NCBI RefSeq assembly: GCF_028464145.1
Contig: NZ_JAQPCG010000002.1
Coordinates: 248,001 to 312,000, forward strand
Length of the DNA stretch: 64,000 bases
DNA from: Maribacter sp. PR1
GTDB taxonomy: Bacteria; Bacteroidota; Bacteroidia; Flavobacteriales; Flavobacteriaceae
Reading direction: 5' to 3'
In this document: piece by piece, positions 1 to 9,259 of the stretch
Layout: the number at the start of each line of letters is the position of its first letter
Numbering within the stretch: the first letter of the stretch is position 1
Program-made: the position numbers and the translations under genes
The notes under the pieces: generated by a model
Told to the model about the DNA's origin: nothing
Databases searched by the model: none
What the model saw: the letters and a program-made list of their open reading frames with translations, nothing else

Positions 1-15
1 TAATCCCATTCTATT

Positions 16-1971
16 ATGAAGAACCTTATACTAGCAGTCTTTTTGATAATTTCCAGCGTTACTGTAATGGAATCTCAAGATGTAGAACCAGTAACATGGG
101 AAGTTTCTGTTTCAGAAATATCCAAAAATGAATTTAATATAATTATCCAGGGTAATTTACTAGATGATTGGCATTTATTTTCACAATTTACAGACGAGGG
201 GGGCTCGTTACCTGCCAAATTAAATTTTATTAATTCCGGGGAGAACTATCAGTTAATCGGCCCTACTACGGAAGGTGACACTTTTAAAGCTTACAATGAC
301 ATTTTTAATGTAGAAGAAACCTATTTTATCAATGAGGCCAGGTTTACTCAAAGGGTTAAATTATTAAATACCGATGTACGCCAGATTAGTGTAATTCTTA
401 GTTATCAAGTCTGTAATGAAGTTTGTTTAAATAAGGAGAAGCAATTTAATATAGGACTTGATGGTGGAAACGCGACTATGGATACTGTTGTCCTGGACGA
501 GAAGAGTGAGGTTTTTTCAAAGGCATTGCGCCTTGATCTAAAGAACAAGCAGTTGCTCCAATCTTCTGCTACTCCTTTAAGTAATGATAGTAGCCTGTGG
601 AAAATATTTGTTCTAGGTTTCCTTGGGGGGTTGGTAGCATTGTTGACGCCTTGTGTGTTTCCTATGATTCCGCTTACGGTTTCGTATTTTACCAAGCAAT
701 CCGGTTCAAAGGTAAAAAGCACTATGAACGCTATGACCTATGGTCTTTTTATCTTTTTAATTTACCTCGCATTGAGTATTCCATTTCATTTCTTGGATTC
801 GGTGAATCCAGAAATTCTTAATACCATATCTACCAATGTGTGGTTGAACATTGCATTCTTTTTGATTTTCGTGGTGTTTGCATTTTCCTTTTTTGGGTAT
901 TTTGAGTTAACCCTTCCACATAGTTGGTCCAATAAAATGGATTCATCTTCTAACATTGGTGGTATTTTGGGCATATTTTTTATGGCATTGACCTTGGCCT
1001 TGGTTTCCTTTTCATGTACAGGGCCAATTTTGGGATCACTTTTAGCAGGTTCACTTTCTGCAGATGGGGGAGCCATGGAACTAACGGCAGGTATGGGAGG
1101 ATTTGGTATTGCCTTGGCCATGCCATTTGCCTTATTCGCACTCTTCCCAAAGTTATTGGTTTCCCTTCCAAAATCAGGAAGTTGGTTAAATACGGTAAAA
1201 GTTGTGTTAGGTTTTATAGAGCTTGGAATGGCCTTTAAATTCTTGTCTAATGCCGATTTAGTGAGCCATTGGGGATTGTTGAAAAGAGAAGTGTTTATTG
1301 GAATTTGGATAATTTTATTTGTGTTATCGGCCCTATACTTCCTTGGTATAGTTCGCTTTCCTCATAAAAAGAGAAAGAAACTTAGTTTTGGCAACATAGC
1401 AACGGGAATTATTATAGGGGGCATTATTATTTACCTTAGTTCCGGGCTTCAGAAAAACGCTCCATTAACACTGCTCAGCGGTTTTCCGCCACCATCTTTC
1501 TATAGTCTTTACGACCAGGAATACGACTGCCCTCTAGGACTTGATTGTTTTAAGGACTTCGACGAAGGTTACGCCTATGCCAAAGCAAAGGATAAACCAA
1601 TCTTGTTGGATTTTACCGGATGGGCATGCGTTAACTGTAGAAAAATGGAAGAAAATGTTTGGAGTATTCCCAAGATTCATCAAATTTTAAAAAATGATTT
1701 TGTATTGATTTCATTGTATGTTGACGACAGAAAACCATTGGGCAAACTTTCAGAATTTAATTATAAAGTTAGCGATACGCACTTAAAACTAATCAACACT
1801 GTCGGTGACAAATGGGCAACTTTTCAGTCTATAAACTTTAAAACTTCCTCCCAACCTTATTATGTCACATTAAATCCAAATCTTGAGTTGTTGAACCAGC
1901 CAATTCAATATTCCGGAATAGAAGAATATTATTTGTGGCTAAAGAGAAGTCTAGACAAAACGAATTATTGA
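16..1971 (+). CDS. dsbD: DsbD-family thiol:disulfide interchange protein
   Basis: This protein would carry reducing electrons from cytoplasmic thioredoxin across the inner membrane to periplasmic thiol proteins, including apocytochromes c. The order of parts is a signal peptide (about 1-20), a periplasmic alpha domain with the pair C133/C137 (CNEVC), and a multi-helix core from about residue 196. The core carries C213 in TPCVFP and C334 in SCTGP, the two redox cysteines of the DsbD/CcdA transporter. A C-terminal thioredoxin-like domain has CVNC at 538-541. At 651 residues it is the usual three-domain length. It fits the cytochrome c cluster 6 kb downstream, but that link is inference. The start is an ATG followed directly by the signal sequence. 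Confidence 0.92.
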   Translation: MKNLILAVFLIISSVTVMESQDVEPVTWEVSVSEISKNEFNIIIQGNLLDDWHLFSQFTDEGGSLPAKLNFINSGENYQLIGPTTEGDTFKAYNDIFNVEETYFINEARFTQRVKLLNTDVRQISVILSYQVCNEVCLNKEKQFNIGLDGGNATMDTVVLDEKSEVFSKALRLDLKNKQLLQSSATPLSNDSSLWKIFVLGFLGGLVALLTPCVFPMIPLTVSYFTKQSGSKVKSTMNAMTYGLFIFLIYLALSIPFHFLDSVNPEILNTISTNVWLNIAFFLIFVVFAFSFFGYFELTLPHSWSNKMDSSSNIGGILGIFFMALTLALVSFSCTGPILGSLLAGSLSADGGAMELTAGMGGFGIALAMPFALFALFPKLLVSLPKSGSWLNTVKVVLGFIELGMAFKFLSNADLVSHWGLLKREVFIGIWIILFVLSALYFLGIVRFPHKKRKKLSFGNIATGIIIGGIIIYLSSGLQKNAPLTLLSGFPPPSFYSLYDQEYDCPLGLDCFKDFDEGYAYAKAKDKPILLDFTGWACVNCRKMEENVWSIPKIHQILKNDFVLISLYVDDRKPLGKLSEFNYKVSDTHLKLINTVGDKWATFQSINFKTSSQPYYVTLNPNLELLNQPIQYSGIEEYYLWLKRSLDKTNY

Positions 1972-2212
1972 ACCCGGCACAAAAAATCCAATTTTATAGT
2001 TTTCTGATACTTAAATATGCTAAAACCCATTGATTAATGCGTAATAGTACCACTATAGTTGTTATATGGTTAATGATGAATTGTATAACCTAATTACATA
2101 ATTTATTTTAAAGTTATTCTGCTATCATCACTTAGAATCCATCACTCATAATGAGTTTTATTTTACGAGGACTATATATTTAAATTTATTACCAATCTTT
2201 AAAATAATCTTT

Positions 2213-2740
2213 ATGGTCAGTGTTGAAAATATTCCATCTAATTATTGTTTTGCCGGAATAGGTATGTTATCTATCTATGATAGAAAAACTACGTCTAGAA
2301 AGCCTATTATGCTAGAAATGCCCATAGCATGTAGCCTATCTGTTGATGGGGGATTATTATTCTCGTTCAAAGAAAAAGACTTTATTTTTGAATCTTTGGA
2401 AGCAAGACAAAATCTCAGAAAAGAATTTGGTTTAGGGTTTAGTCCATTTACACCACAAGATTTTTTTAACGGTCGCTTTATGGACGACTTCGCATATGAT
2501 GAGCTGACCGAAACCATAAGTACTTTTATTATCGGTGGGGATTTAACATCGCTCGGAAAGGCTCGTCCAGCCTCCTTTATTGGTAATATAAAGATGATCG
2601 ACGACTTAATTCACTTAAACACCAATTTTACGTTGAGTAACTACGAGTTTTTAAACTCAAAGCCAGAATATCTTACAAAGTCTGGGAAATCGAAGCTGGT
2701 CGAATTTGAAATAGCTTCTAAATTAGTGTTTACCGCCTAA
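2213..2740 (+). CDS. Hypothetical protein, 175 aa
   Basis: I do not recognise this protein. It has no signal peptide, membrane helix or obvious catalytic motif, so a cytoplasmic location is likely. The composition is ordinary for a globular protein, with phenylalanine-rich patches near residues 60-90. The reading frame is intact from an ATG and is separated by 241 nt from the dsbD-like gene and by about 50 nt from the convergent lipoprotein gene. It appears to stand alone as a single-gene unit. Codon use looks like that of its neighbours. Confidence refers to it being a real gene, not to any function. Confidence 0.7.
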   Translation: MVSVENIPSNYCFAGIGMLSIYDRKTTSRKPIMLEMPIACSLSVDGGLLFSFKEKDFIFESLEARQNLRKEFGLGFSPFTPQDFFNGRFMDDFAYDELTETISTFIIGGDLTSLGKARPASFIGNIKMIDDLIHLNTNFTLSNYEFLNSKPEYLTKSGKSKLVEFEIASKLVFTA

Positions 2741-2793
2741 TATATTTTCTATTGGAGTACGCCTCATAAATAGCAATTCCAAATAAAAAAACA

Positions 2794-3924
2794 CTAATCA
2801 CATTCTTTTTTGAGCTTTAATTCATTACTCCCTGATTCAATTTCTATTCGCGTACCATCATCTTCATCATTAACTTCAACAAGGGTCCATTGGATATTGA
2901 GTCCGGTCAATGGAGAATCCATATTTAATACGAGGAGAGATAAATTATCATTGCTTTGGGATGTTATTGACCAGGTACCTGTAACAGTAGTGTCCATATT
3001 TTCAGCCAAAATGGTGCCGTCCATATTAAAGCTAAAACTATAGGTGCTATAGGAGCTAGTCTCATTTTCACCATCCAGCGTCACTTCTTCTGCGGACCAA
3101 TTGCATACAGTTAACAATTCCGTAAACTGAGATTCTGTGAGGTTAATTTCATCCTCATCCTCCTCATCCTCCTCGTCATTATAATCAAAATCATCCTCTT
3201 CGTCACAATCATCTTTTGCTTCGGTAATAATATCTTCAAGTGAAATTAAATCATTGATTTCTAATTCGTTACCGTTGAATAGTCTTACAAAAATGGGAAA
3301 TTCCATATTTATTACAAGCGATACGTTCAAACTATTTATGAGCTCGAACAATTGTTTGTCGTTGGCAATTGAAATACGATTGGTCAATTCAGTATTTATA
3401 TCGAAAGTCGAGGCGCTGATAGGATATTTAAAATCGATACACTCAATATCATCATCCTCAATATTTTCTCCATTACATTCACTGGCCAAATTACTGAGTT
3501 CATTGTTGTCAGTGATTTGTAGTTCGGAGAAATCATTTTTGATAATTGTAATGGGAAATGTGATATTTAAAATATCCTCATCCGATGTAAATGCATCGAA
3601 AATATCTTCGATTCGATTAAAATCAGCCTCAGATTCAATTGTCATTTCCTGTCCGTTGGCCTCCACATTTATAGGTAATTGAATATTGAAGCAGTTGGCC
3701 ATGTCCAGAATATTGTCATTGGAACCATCGTTCATCGAAACACGAAGCATTAAATCCGCAATTTCTGTATTGGCTTCAAGTGACTTTTCTTTTGGCCCTT
3801 GCTCAAGCTCATAACTTTCCTTGTTGCAGGAGATAAATACCTGAATGAGAAGTAATACAAAAAGGCTCCAATAGCGAGTTTTCACAGATAAATTTTTTAA
3901 ATAAGACCGTTGAACATAGAACAA
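2794..3924 (-). CDS. Acidic lipoprotein with duplicated domain and lipocalin-like C-terminus
   Basis: A hydrophobic leader ends in a lipobox (VFISC), so the protein is probably lipid-anchored in the envelope. After an anchor linker come two related segments. Each begins with a cysteine and a short beta strand ending in PI, continues with a second strand containing FPI, and ends in an E/D-rich helix closed by a cysteine; this looks like an internal duplication. A stretch of almost only Asp/Glu follows (about residues 245-265). The last 100 residues resemble small lipocalin-like domains of Bacteroidota (CNW...GTW pattern). A GTG 14 codons downstream of the ATG gives a more typical short leader and may be the true start. 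The gene diverges from the ECF sigma gene with 68 nt between them, so the two may share control. Function unknown. Confidence 0.75.
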   Translation of the reverse strand: MFYVQRSYLKNLSVKTRYWSLFVLLLIQVFISCNKESYELEQGPKEKSLEANTEIADLMLRVSMNDGSNDNILDMANCFNIQLPINVEANGQEMTIESEADFNRIEDIFDAFTSDEDILNITFPITIIKNDFSELQITDNNELSNLASECNGENIEDDDIECIDFKYPISASTFDINTELTNRISIANDKQLFELINSLNVSLVINMEFPIFVRLFNGNELEINDLISLEDIITEAKDDCDEEDDFDYNDEEDEEDEDEINLTESQFTELLTVCNWSAEEVTLDGENETSSYSTYSFSFNMDGTILAENMDTTVTGTWSITSQSNDNLSLLVLNMDSPLTGLNIQWTLVEVNDEDDGTRIEIESGSNELKLKKECD

Positions 3925-3992
3925 CTAACTTAGCCAATTTACGCTCATAGGACTATTTTTTTTACATTTATCCGATTTTAATTAACAAAAAA

Positions 3993-4511
3993 ATGCCCAA
4001 AGATTTAAACGAGAATGTATGTGATGATGAAATTTTCGCGGGTATATATAAAAAACTTTCCAAAGATTTACTAGGGTTCTTGTACTATAAATTTAACGGG
4101 CGTGCGGATTGTAATGATAAAATGCAAGAGGCTTTTATTAAACTATGGGATAATTGTAGGACCGTAAGTCCCAGTAAGGCAAAAGCCTTTCTATTTAAGG
4201 TAGCCAGTAATATGATGCTGAACGAGTTAAAACATGAAAAGGTTGTATTGAGGTATGCAAAACAGAAACCAAAAGATATTAATATCGAGACACCTCAATA
4301 TTTATTGGAGGAAGAAGAATTTCTAAAAAAATACCAAGTAGCCCTAGCCACATTGACCGAAAATCAACGTGTGGCCTTTTTACTTTTTAAGGCCGATGGT
4401 AAGAGCCAAAAGGAAATAGCAGAAATGTTGGGTGTTACGAGAAGAGTGGTAGAAAGCAGAATATTCAATGCTTATAAAAAATTAAGGAGTAGCATGGACG
4501 AGTTTAAGTAG
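3993..4511 (+). CDS. ECF RNA polymerase sigma factor (FecI-like)
   Basis: This is an extracytoplasmic-function sigma factor of 172 residues with only regions 2 and 4. Region 2 (about 20-85) holds the promoter-melting and core-binding segment, with the acidic MQEAFIKLWDN stretch. Region 4 (about 115-168) contains the helix-turn-helix KSQKEIAEMLGVTRRVVESR. A FecR anti-sigma gene and a TonB receptor gene follow, the standard cell-surface signalling set in which ligand uptake by the receptor releases the sigma factor. A TACATTTA sequence at 3963-3970, just upstream, resembles the Bacteroidota -7 box. The ligand cannot be read from the sequence. Confidence 0.93.
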   Translation: MPKDLNENVCDDEIFAGIYKKLSKDLLGFLYYKFNGRADCNDKMQEAFIKLWDNCRTVSPSKAKAFLFKVASNMMLNELKHEKVVLRYAKQKPKDINIETPQYLLEEEEFLKKYQVALATLTENQRVAFLLFKADGKSQKEIAEMLGVTRRVVESRIFNAYKKLRSSMDEFK

Positions 4512-4564
4512 AGCGACGCGTAAAAATTGTTTTTGAGTTGTTCTATTTAAGTAGCAGAAAATAT

Positions 4565-5473
4565 ATGGAAGAAAATTACCTTATAAAAAAATGGTTGACC
4601 GGCACACTTTCTAATGATGAATGGGAAGAATTTAAAAAGCTGGATGACTATGAATTACATTTAAAGTTGGGCGAAAAGGCCAAGTATTTTAAAGCCGAGG
4701 AATTTTTGAATCCTGCGGATTTTGATATACTAAAGGAAAGGATGAAGTCTAGACCAAGGCCAACGCAAAAGTTTAATACATATAAGACTTTAATGCGATT
4801 TGCCGCCTTATTGGTAATTGCCATTGGAGTCTACTTTGCTTTCAATTCTACTAATTTAACAGAAATAAATACTGGAGTGGGCGAAAAAACTACGGTATTT
4901 TTGCCAGATGCATCTGAAGTTTTGCTTAATGCCATGACCGAGATTGAATTCAATGAAAAGAAATGGGACAAAAAAAGAGAAATAAAACTATCGGGAGAAG
5001 CCTATTTTAAAGTAGCCAAAGGCGAAGTTTTTGATGTGCTTACTTCGGAAGGCAAAGTAAGTGTTTTAGGTACAAAGTTCAACGTAAAAAGTAGGGATGG
5101 ACTTTTTGAGGTTGTTTGCAATGAAGGCAGTGTTGGCGTTGAATACCAAGGAGAGTATGAGAAATTGCTTCCTGGCCAATACTTGCATGTTTATGACGGT
5201 GGAATAGCTATTGACAAGATTCCAAATGTTAAACCACTATGGCTTAAAAATATTAGTAACTTTAATAAAGTTCCTTTTTCTGAAGTGATTCAAGAGCTAG
5301 AAAGACAGTATGGTATAAAGGTGGAAGCCAAGAACGTTGATTTGAATCATGTTTTTAAGGGAGGATTTACGCATGATGATCTTAATAAAGCTTTGGAATC
5401 TATTACGTTACCAATGGGATTAACTTATGTTATCAAATCACCAAAACTGGTCGTTTTAAAATATAGTGAATAG
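4565..5473 (+). CDS. FecR-family anti-sigma factor
   Basis: This is an inner-membrane anti-sigma regulator. The N-terminal cytoplasmic part (about 1-75) would hold the ECF sigma factor. A single membrane helix follows near residues 78-95 (LLVIAIGVYFAF), then a periplasmic FecR domain rich in beta strands (about 105-200) and a C-terminal DUF4974-like STN segment that would contact the receptor. I chose the ATG at 4565; a TTG nine codons upstream stays in frame but adds nothing typical of the family. The gene lies 53 nt after the sigma factor, and its last 8 nt overlap the receptor gene, so translation is probably coupled. Confidence 0.93.
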   Translation: MEENYLIKKWLTGTLSNDEWEEFKKLDDYELHLKLGEKAKYFKAEEFLNPADFDILKERMKSRPRPTQKFNTYKTLMRFAALLVIAIGVYFAFNSTNLTEINTGVGEKTTVFLPDASEVLLNAMTEIEFNEKKWDKKREIKLSGEAYFKVAKGEVFDVLTSEGKVSVLGTKFNVKSRDGLFEVVCNEGSVGVEYQGEYEKLLPGQYLHVYDGGIAIDKIPNVKPLWLKNISNFNKVPFSEVIQELERQYGIKVEAKNVDLNHVFKGGFTHDDLNKALESITLPMGLTYVIKSPKLVVLKYSE

Positions 5474-7967
5474 TTGGAAGCTACTTTTCTTATTGGTATT
5501 CCTCCATATTGGTTCGTTTCTTCAGGGTCAAAATAAAGAGGAGAAGTTACCTCTTGCCCAAGTCCTAACAATTTTAGAAAGCCGGTACCGATGTCAATTT
5601 AATTATGTAGTTGAGACAACTGAAGGTATTTTACTTGAGGCACCTCCTAAACTTATGCCACTAAAAAAAGTAATTAAATATTTGGGTAAGGAGACGGAAC
5701 TTAACTATAGAATAGTATCCCAGGGCTTTATTACTATAGAACCTCGAAAAACATTCGTTTTTTGTGGTCACCTTAAAGATGAATTAACTAAAGAACCGAT
5801 TATTTCAGCTACGATTCAGAGTGATGACAGTGCAGTGATAAGCGACTCCTTAGGGTATTTTAAGATAAAGACGATTGACCGTAAGCTTACGATTCGGCAT
5901 CTAGGGTATAAAACAACTATAATTGAAACAGATTTTTTTAATTCCGATGGCTGTTCAACTATTTATTTAGACCAACAAGACGAAAGACTTTCCGAAGTGG
6001 TTATTATGAACTTATTGACAAAGGGTATCAATAAGAAAAGTGACGGTTCTTATCTCATAGACTTTTCAAATTTTGGAATACTCCCAGGCCTTTTGGAAAC
6101 CGACGCTCTACAAACCGTACAAGCTTTGCCGGGAGTGCAAAGTATAAATGAAACCGTGTCCAATATCAATATTAGAGGCGGGTCGAACGATCAAAACTTA
6201 TTGCTTTGGGATGGAATTAAAATGTATCAATCGGGTCATTTTTTTGGTTTAATTTCCATTTATAATCCTTTTATGACACCCTACACACGCCTAATTAAAA
6301 ATGGAAGTCAAGTAGACTACACCGATGGTGTTTCAGGAACCATAGAAATGGGAACTGCACGGGATCTTAACGATGAGTTTACAGGGAGTCTAGGCCTTAA
6401 TTTCATCAGTGCGTATGGTTTCGCGGATATTCCTTTGGGTAGGCGCTCCTCTTTACAAGTAGCTGCAAGAAACTCCATAAGTAATTTAGTAAAAACCCCA
6501 ACTTATAATTCATACGCCGATAGAATAATTTCTGGCACAGATCTACAATCAAATTTACAGTACCAAAAGGGTGCCGATATAGAGTTTGATTTTTATGACG
6601 CCAGCTTACGATGGCTATGGGAAATTAACGATAAAAATAGATTGCGTATCAGCTTTATGAATGTACGTAACGAATTTGACTTTAAGGAAGATTTTGTATC
6701 CGATGCTACACAAAACTTCAGGTCAAGCACCTTATTCCAAAATAGCCTCTCGCTTGGATTGCATTATAAAAGAAATTGGAGCAATTCCTTTACCTCTGAA
6801 CTCCAAGCCTATGTTACGGATTATGGTCTTGAGGCAAAGAATCAAGACCGAATAAAAGACCAGCTTTTTATGCAAGAGAATCATGTCCTGGAAACCGGGT
6901 TAAAATTCAATGGTTTTTATACGATGAAAAATGGGCTAAAACTATTGACAGGTTACCAATTTACTCAAACACAAATAACGGATTTCGATTTTGTTGATGA
7001 TCCAATATATCGTCTAAAAGTTCGAGAAATTATAAGTACCCACGGGCTATACGGGCAATTGCATTTAGAATCACAGAATAATTCAGCACAAATCAATATT
7101 GGTTTTCGATTTAATTATATAGATAAGCTGGATACTTACCGCTTGGAACCAAGAGTAAGCTATAACCAAAAGCTTTTTAAGCATTTTACCTTTGAGATAC
7201 TTGGTGAAATGAAGCATCAGGTGACTTCCCAGGTCATCAATTTTCAAAGTGATTTTTTGGGGATAGAAAAACGCCGATGGCAGTTGGCCAATAATAGTGA
7301 CATCCCATTAATTAAAAGTAGGCAAGCTTCAGCGGGTCTTCATTATGTAAAGAAAGGATGGTTGGTTAGCGGCGAGACCTATATTAAAGATGTTACCGGA
7401 ATTACCGCTCAAAGTCAAGGGTTTCAAAACCAGTATGAATTTGTTAAGTCAATTGGGAGTTATAATGCATATGGAATAGATTTTTTAATTAGAAAGGAAT
7501 GGGAAAAGTTTAATACTTGGCTAAGTTATTCCAACATGGAGAATCATTATAGGTTTGCGTTTTCAGAAAGGTCATTCCCCAACAATTTGGAGATTTACAA
7601 TGCCATTACTTTTGGTTCATCCTTTAAATGGAACAAATTGAAATTGTCGGCAGGTTTTACTTGGCATTCCGGAAAACCCACTACGCTGCCAATTATAAGG
7701 GAAGAAATTGTAAATGGGCAAGTAAATTATGAACCTGCCAATAGCAGTGTGCTTGATGAATATTTTAGAACCGATTTATCTGCGCATTACCAGATGAATT
7801 TGTCAGAGCACGTTAAGGCGGATTTAAGTTTTTCTATTTGGAATATTTCAGGGCATAGAAATAATATTAACAAATACTATTATATCAATGACTCCGGTAC
7901 TCTGCAGGAGGTAAACAAATATGGGTTAAACACTACGCCCAATTTTAGTTTTCGTTTGTCCTTTTAA
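5466..7967 (+). CDS. TonB-dependent receptor with STN and carboxypeptidase-D-like domains
   Basis: This is an outer-membrane receptor for energised uptake that also signals. The order is a signal peptide (about 1-22), a secretin/TonB short N-terminal domain (about 28-95) that would touch FecR, a carboxypeptidase-D regulatory-like beta domain (about 98-170), a plug (about 175-290, with LPGVQSI and NIRGG) and a 22-strand-type barrel ending in a terminal phenylalanine. The start is a GTG at 5466, overlapping the fecR stop by 8 nt; no ATG lies nearby. No SusD partner follows, so glycan import through a SusCD pair is unlikely. An iron chelate, heme or another small ligand is more plausible, but this is inference. 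Confidence 0.93.
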   Translation: MNSWKLLFLLVFLHIGSFLQGQNKEEKLPLAQVLTILESRYRCQFNYVVETTEGILLEAPPKLMPLKKVIKYLGKETELNYRIVSQGFITIEPRKTFVFCGHLKDELTKEPIISATIQSDDSAVISDSLGYFKIKTIDRKLTIRHLGYKTTIIETDFFNSDGCSTIYLDQQDERLSEVVIMNLLTKGINKKSDGSYLIDFSNFGILPGLLETDALQTVQALPGVQSINETVSNINIRGGSNDQNLLLWDGIKMYQSGHFFGLISIYNPFMTPYTRLIKNGSQVDYTDGVSGTIEMGTARDLNDEFTGSLGLNFISAYGFADIPLGRRSSLQVAARNSISNLVKTPTYNSYADRIISGTDLQSNLQYQKGADIEFDFYDASLRWLWEINDKNRLRISFMNVRNEFDFKEDFVSDATQNFRSSTLFQNSLSLGLHYKRNWSNSFTSELQAYVTDYGLEAKNQDRIKDQLFMQENHVLETGLKFNGFYTMKNGLKLLTGYQFTQTQITDFDFVDDPIYRLKVREIISTHGLYGQLHLESQNNSAQINIGFRFNYIDKLDTYRLEPRVSYNQKLFKHFTFEILGEMKHQVTSQVINFQSDFLGIEKRRWQLANNSDIPLIKSRQASAGLHYVKKGWLVSGETYIKDVTGITAQSQGFQNQYEFVKSIGSYNAYGIDFLIRKEWEKFNTWLSYSNMENHYRFAFSERSFPNNLEIYNAITFGSSFKWNKLKLSAGFTWHSGKPTTLPIIREEIVNGQVNYEPANSSVLDEYFRTDLSAHYQMNLSEHVKADLSFSIWNISGHRNNINKYYYINDSGTLQEVNKYGLNTTPNFSFRLSF

Positions 7968-8431
7968 ACCTAATTTATAATGGCCATGAGCTCACGGTCC
8001 GTTATTGTCCACTTTTAATTTTAAAACGCTCTAGTCATTTTTTACACTGTTTGTTTTAAAAGTATGTATATCCCAGACTAAGCCTGTTATTTAAAATTCC
8101 AGATTGTTATTCATCGAATTAGTTGAAGATTTTTACACACTGCCGTGTAAAATAGCATGCTTAGTTGTTTTGTTTGTAAGGACAAGATTTTTAAATCAAG
8201 TGATTTTAATAATGATGTTGATTTCGTGTTGAGGAAAACCTATTTAATAAACCTATTTTTTAATCAACATAGCTTAAAATAAATATAGACGAATGTTCCA
8301 ATTGAGATGGTTTATTGCGTTGATATTTAGTGTTTTGTAATAAATAAAAATATTAATTGAATATGGGTGTTTACACAGTTTTTCATTATAAAGGAAGTAC
8401 TAACAATAGATAATTTTTAAATACTATAGCA
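7968..8431. other. 464-nt AT-rich intergenic region with repeated TTTACAC motifs
   Basis: No gene is visible here. The stretch separates the TonB receptor from the cytochrome operon and should hold that operon's promoter. TTTACAC occurs three times on the plus strand, at 8041-8047, 8132-8138 and 8370-8376. The middle copy is half of a perfect inverted repeat, and the last copy lies in the partial palindrome GTGTTTACAC (8367-8376). These may be operator sites for a regulator of the cytochrome operon. Confidence 0.4.
8131..8152. promoter_or_regulatory. Perfect inverted repeat, candidate operator
   Basis: TTTTACAC and GTGTAAAA face each other across a 6-nt centre (ACTGCC). There is no T-tract after the stem, so a terminator is unlikely and a dimeric regulator site is the better reading. 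It lies about 280 nt upstream of the cytochrome operon. Confidence 0.35.
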
Positions 8432-9259
8432 TTGACTAAAACAGTCCATTTTATTTATATAAGTATGATGGTGTTAGTGACAATATTGGTGACCATATAT
8501 CTTTTTTATACCGGATACACCTATTATTTAACACCCTTGGAAGAGCGGTTTTATCATCCAAACCATAATTGGTTTAAACCCAGTGGTATTCAAGGTCAGG
8601 GTTTGGGTATCATAGGAACCTTCTTGATCGTATTTGGGGTTACCATATATATTCTAAGAAAACGATATAATTTACTAAGCAGATTTATCAGACTAAAATA
8701 CCTGCTTGAGTTTCATATTTTTTTATGCACCGTAGGGCCTATTATGATTCTCTTTCATACAGCGTTCAAGTTTGGAGGTATTGTATCTATTGCATTTTGG
8801 AGTATGACGGCGGTGGTGCTTAGTGGAGTTTTAGGGAGGTTTATTTATAACCAAATCCCAAGAACCATAGAAGGTAGGGAATTAAGTATTGGCGAGTTGA
8901 ACAATATGAAAACAAACTTGGCCGTATCGCTGCACCAGAAATATAATTTAGAGAGTAATACCATTGATATCGTTTCAAACTTAATGAGTGAAGAAAACAC
9001 GGACGATAGCGGTAAAAAATTGAGCTATTTAAAAAAGGTGTTGGGGCGTAAAGACGTTTCTAAAACGGATCGCAAAGAGATTTTAGGCATTGCAAAAAAG
9101 GAGTTTTCATTAACTAAAAAAATTGCAAGACTTCAAAAAATGCAAAAACTATTTAAATACTGGCATGTGATACATATGCCTTTTGCAATTATCATGTTGG
9201 TAGTTGTAATCATCCATGTGGCGGTAACGCTTGCCCTTGGTTATAAATGGATATTCTAA
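8432..9259 (+). CDS. Di-heme b-type cytochrome-like membrane protein
   Basis: This membrane protein of 275 residues has hydrophobic segments near 8-30, 57-76, 93-113, 117-140 and 246-270. Two helices carry histidine pairs with identical spacing: H95/H109 and H248/H262, each 14 residues apart. That is the classic layout for two stacked b hemes in one four-helix bundle, as in formate dehydrogenase gamma and thiosulfate reductase cytochrome b subunits. A charged cytoplasmic loop (about 141-240) lies between the helix pairs. I infer that it moves electrons across the inner membrane between the flavoprotein encoded next and the periplasmic multiheme cytochromes. The start is a TTG; an ATG at 8465 would shorten the first helix. 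The exact family was not identified. Confidence 0.7.
   Translation: MTKTVHFIYISMMVLVTILVTIYLFYTGYTYYLTPLEERFYHPNHNWFKPSGIQGQGLGIIGTFLIVFGVTIYILRKRYNLLSRFIRLKYLLEFHIFLCTVGPIMILFHTAFKFGGIVSIAFWSMTAVVLSGVLGRFIYNQIPRTIEGRELSIGELNNMKTNLAVSLHQKYNLESNTIDIVSNLMSEENTDDSGKKLSYLKKVLGRKDVSKTDRKEILGIAKKEFSLTKKIARLQKMQKLFKYWHVIHMPFAIIMLVVVIIHVAVTLALGYKWIF

Noticed and set aside
1-15. TAA at the very start as the end of an upstream gene
   Set aside because: Three bases give no usable evidence for a coding sequence.
3254-3682. A 142-codon plus-strand frame opposite the acidic lipoprotein gene
   Set aside because: It lies entirely inside the better supported lipoprotein gene and has the serine-rich character of an antisense frame.
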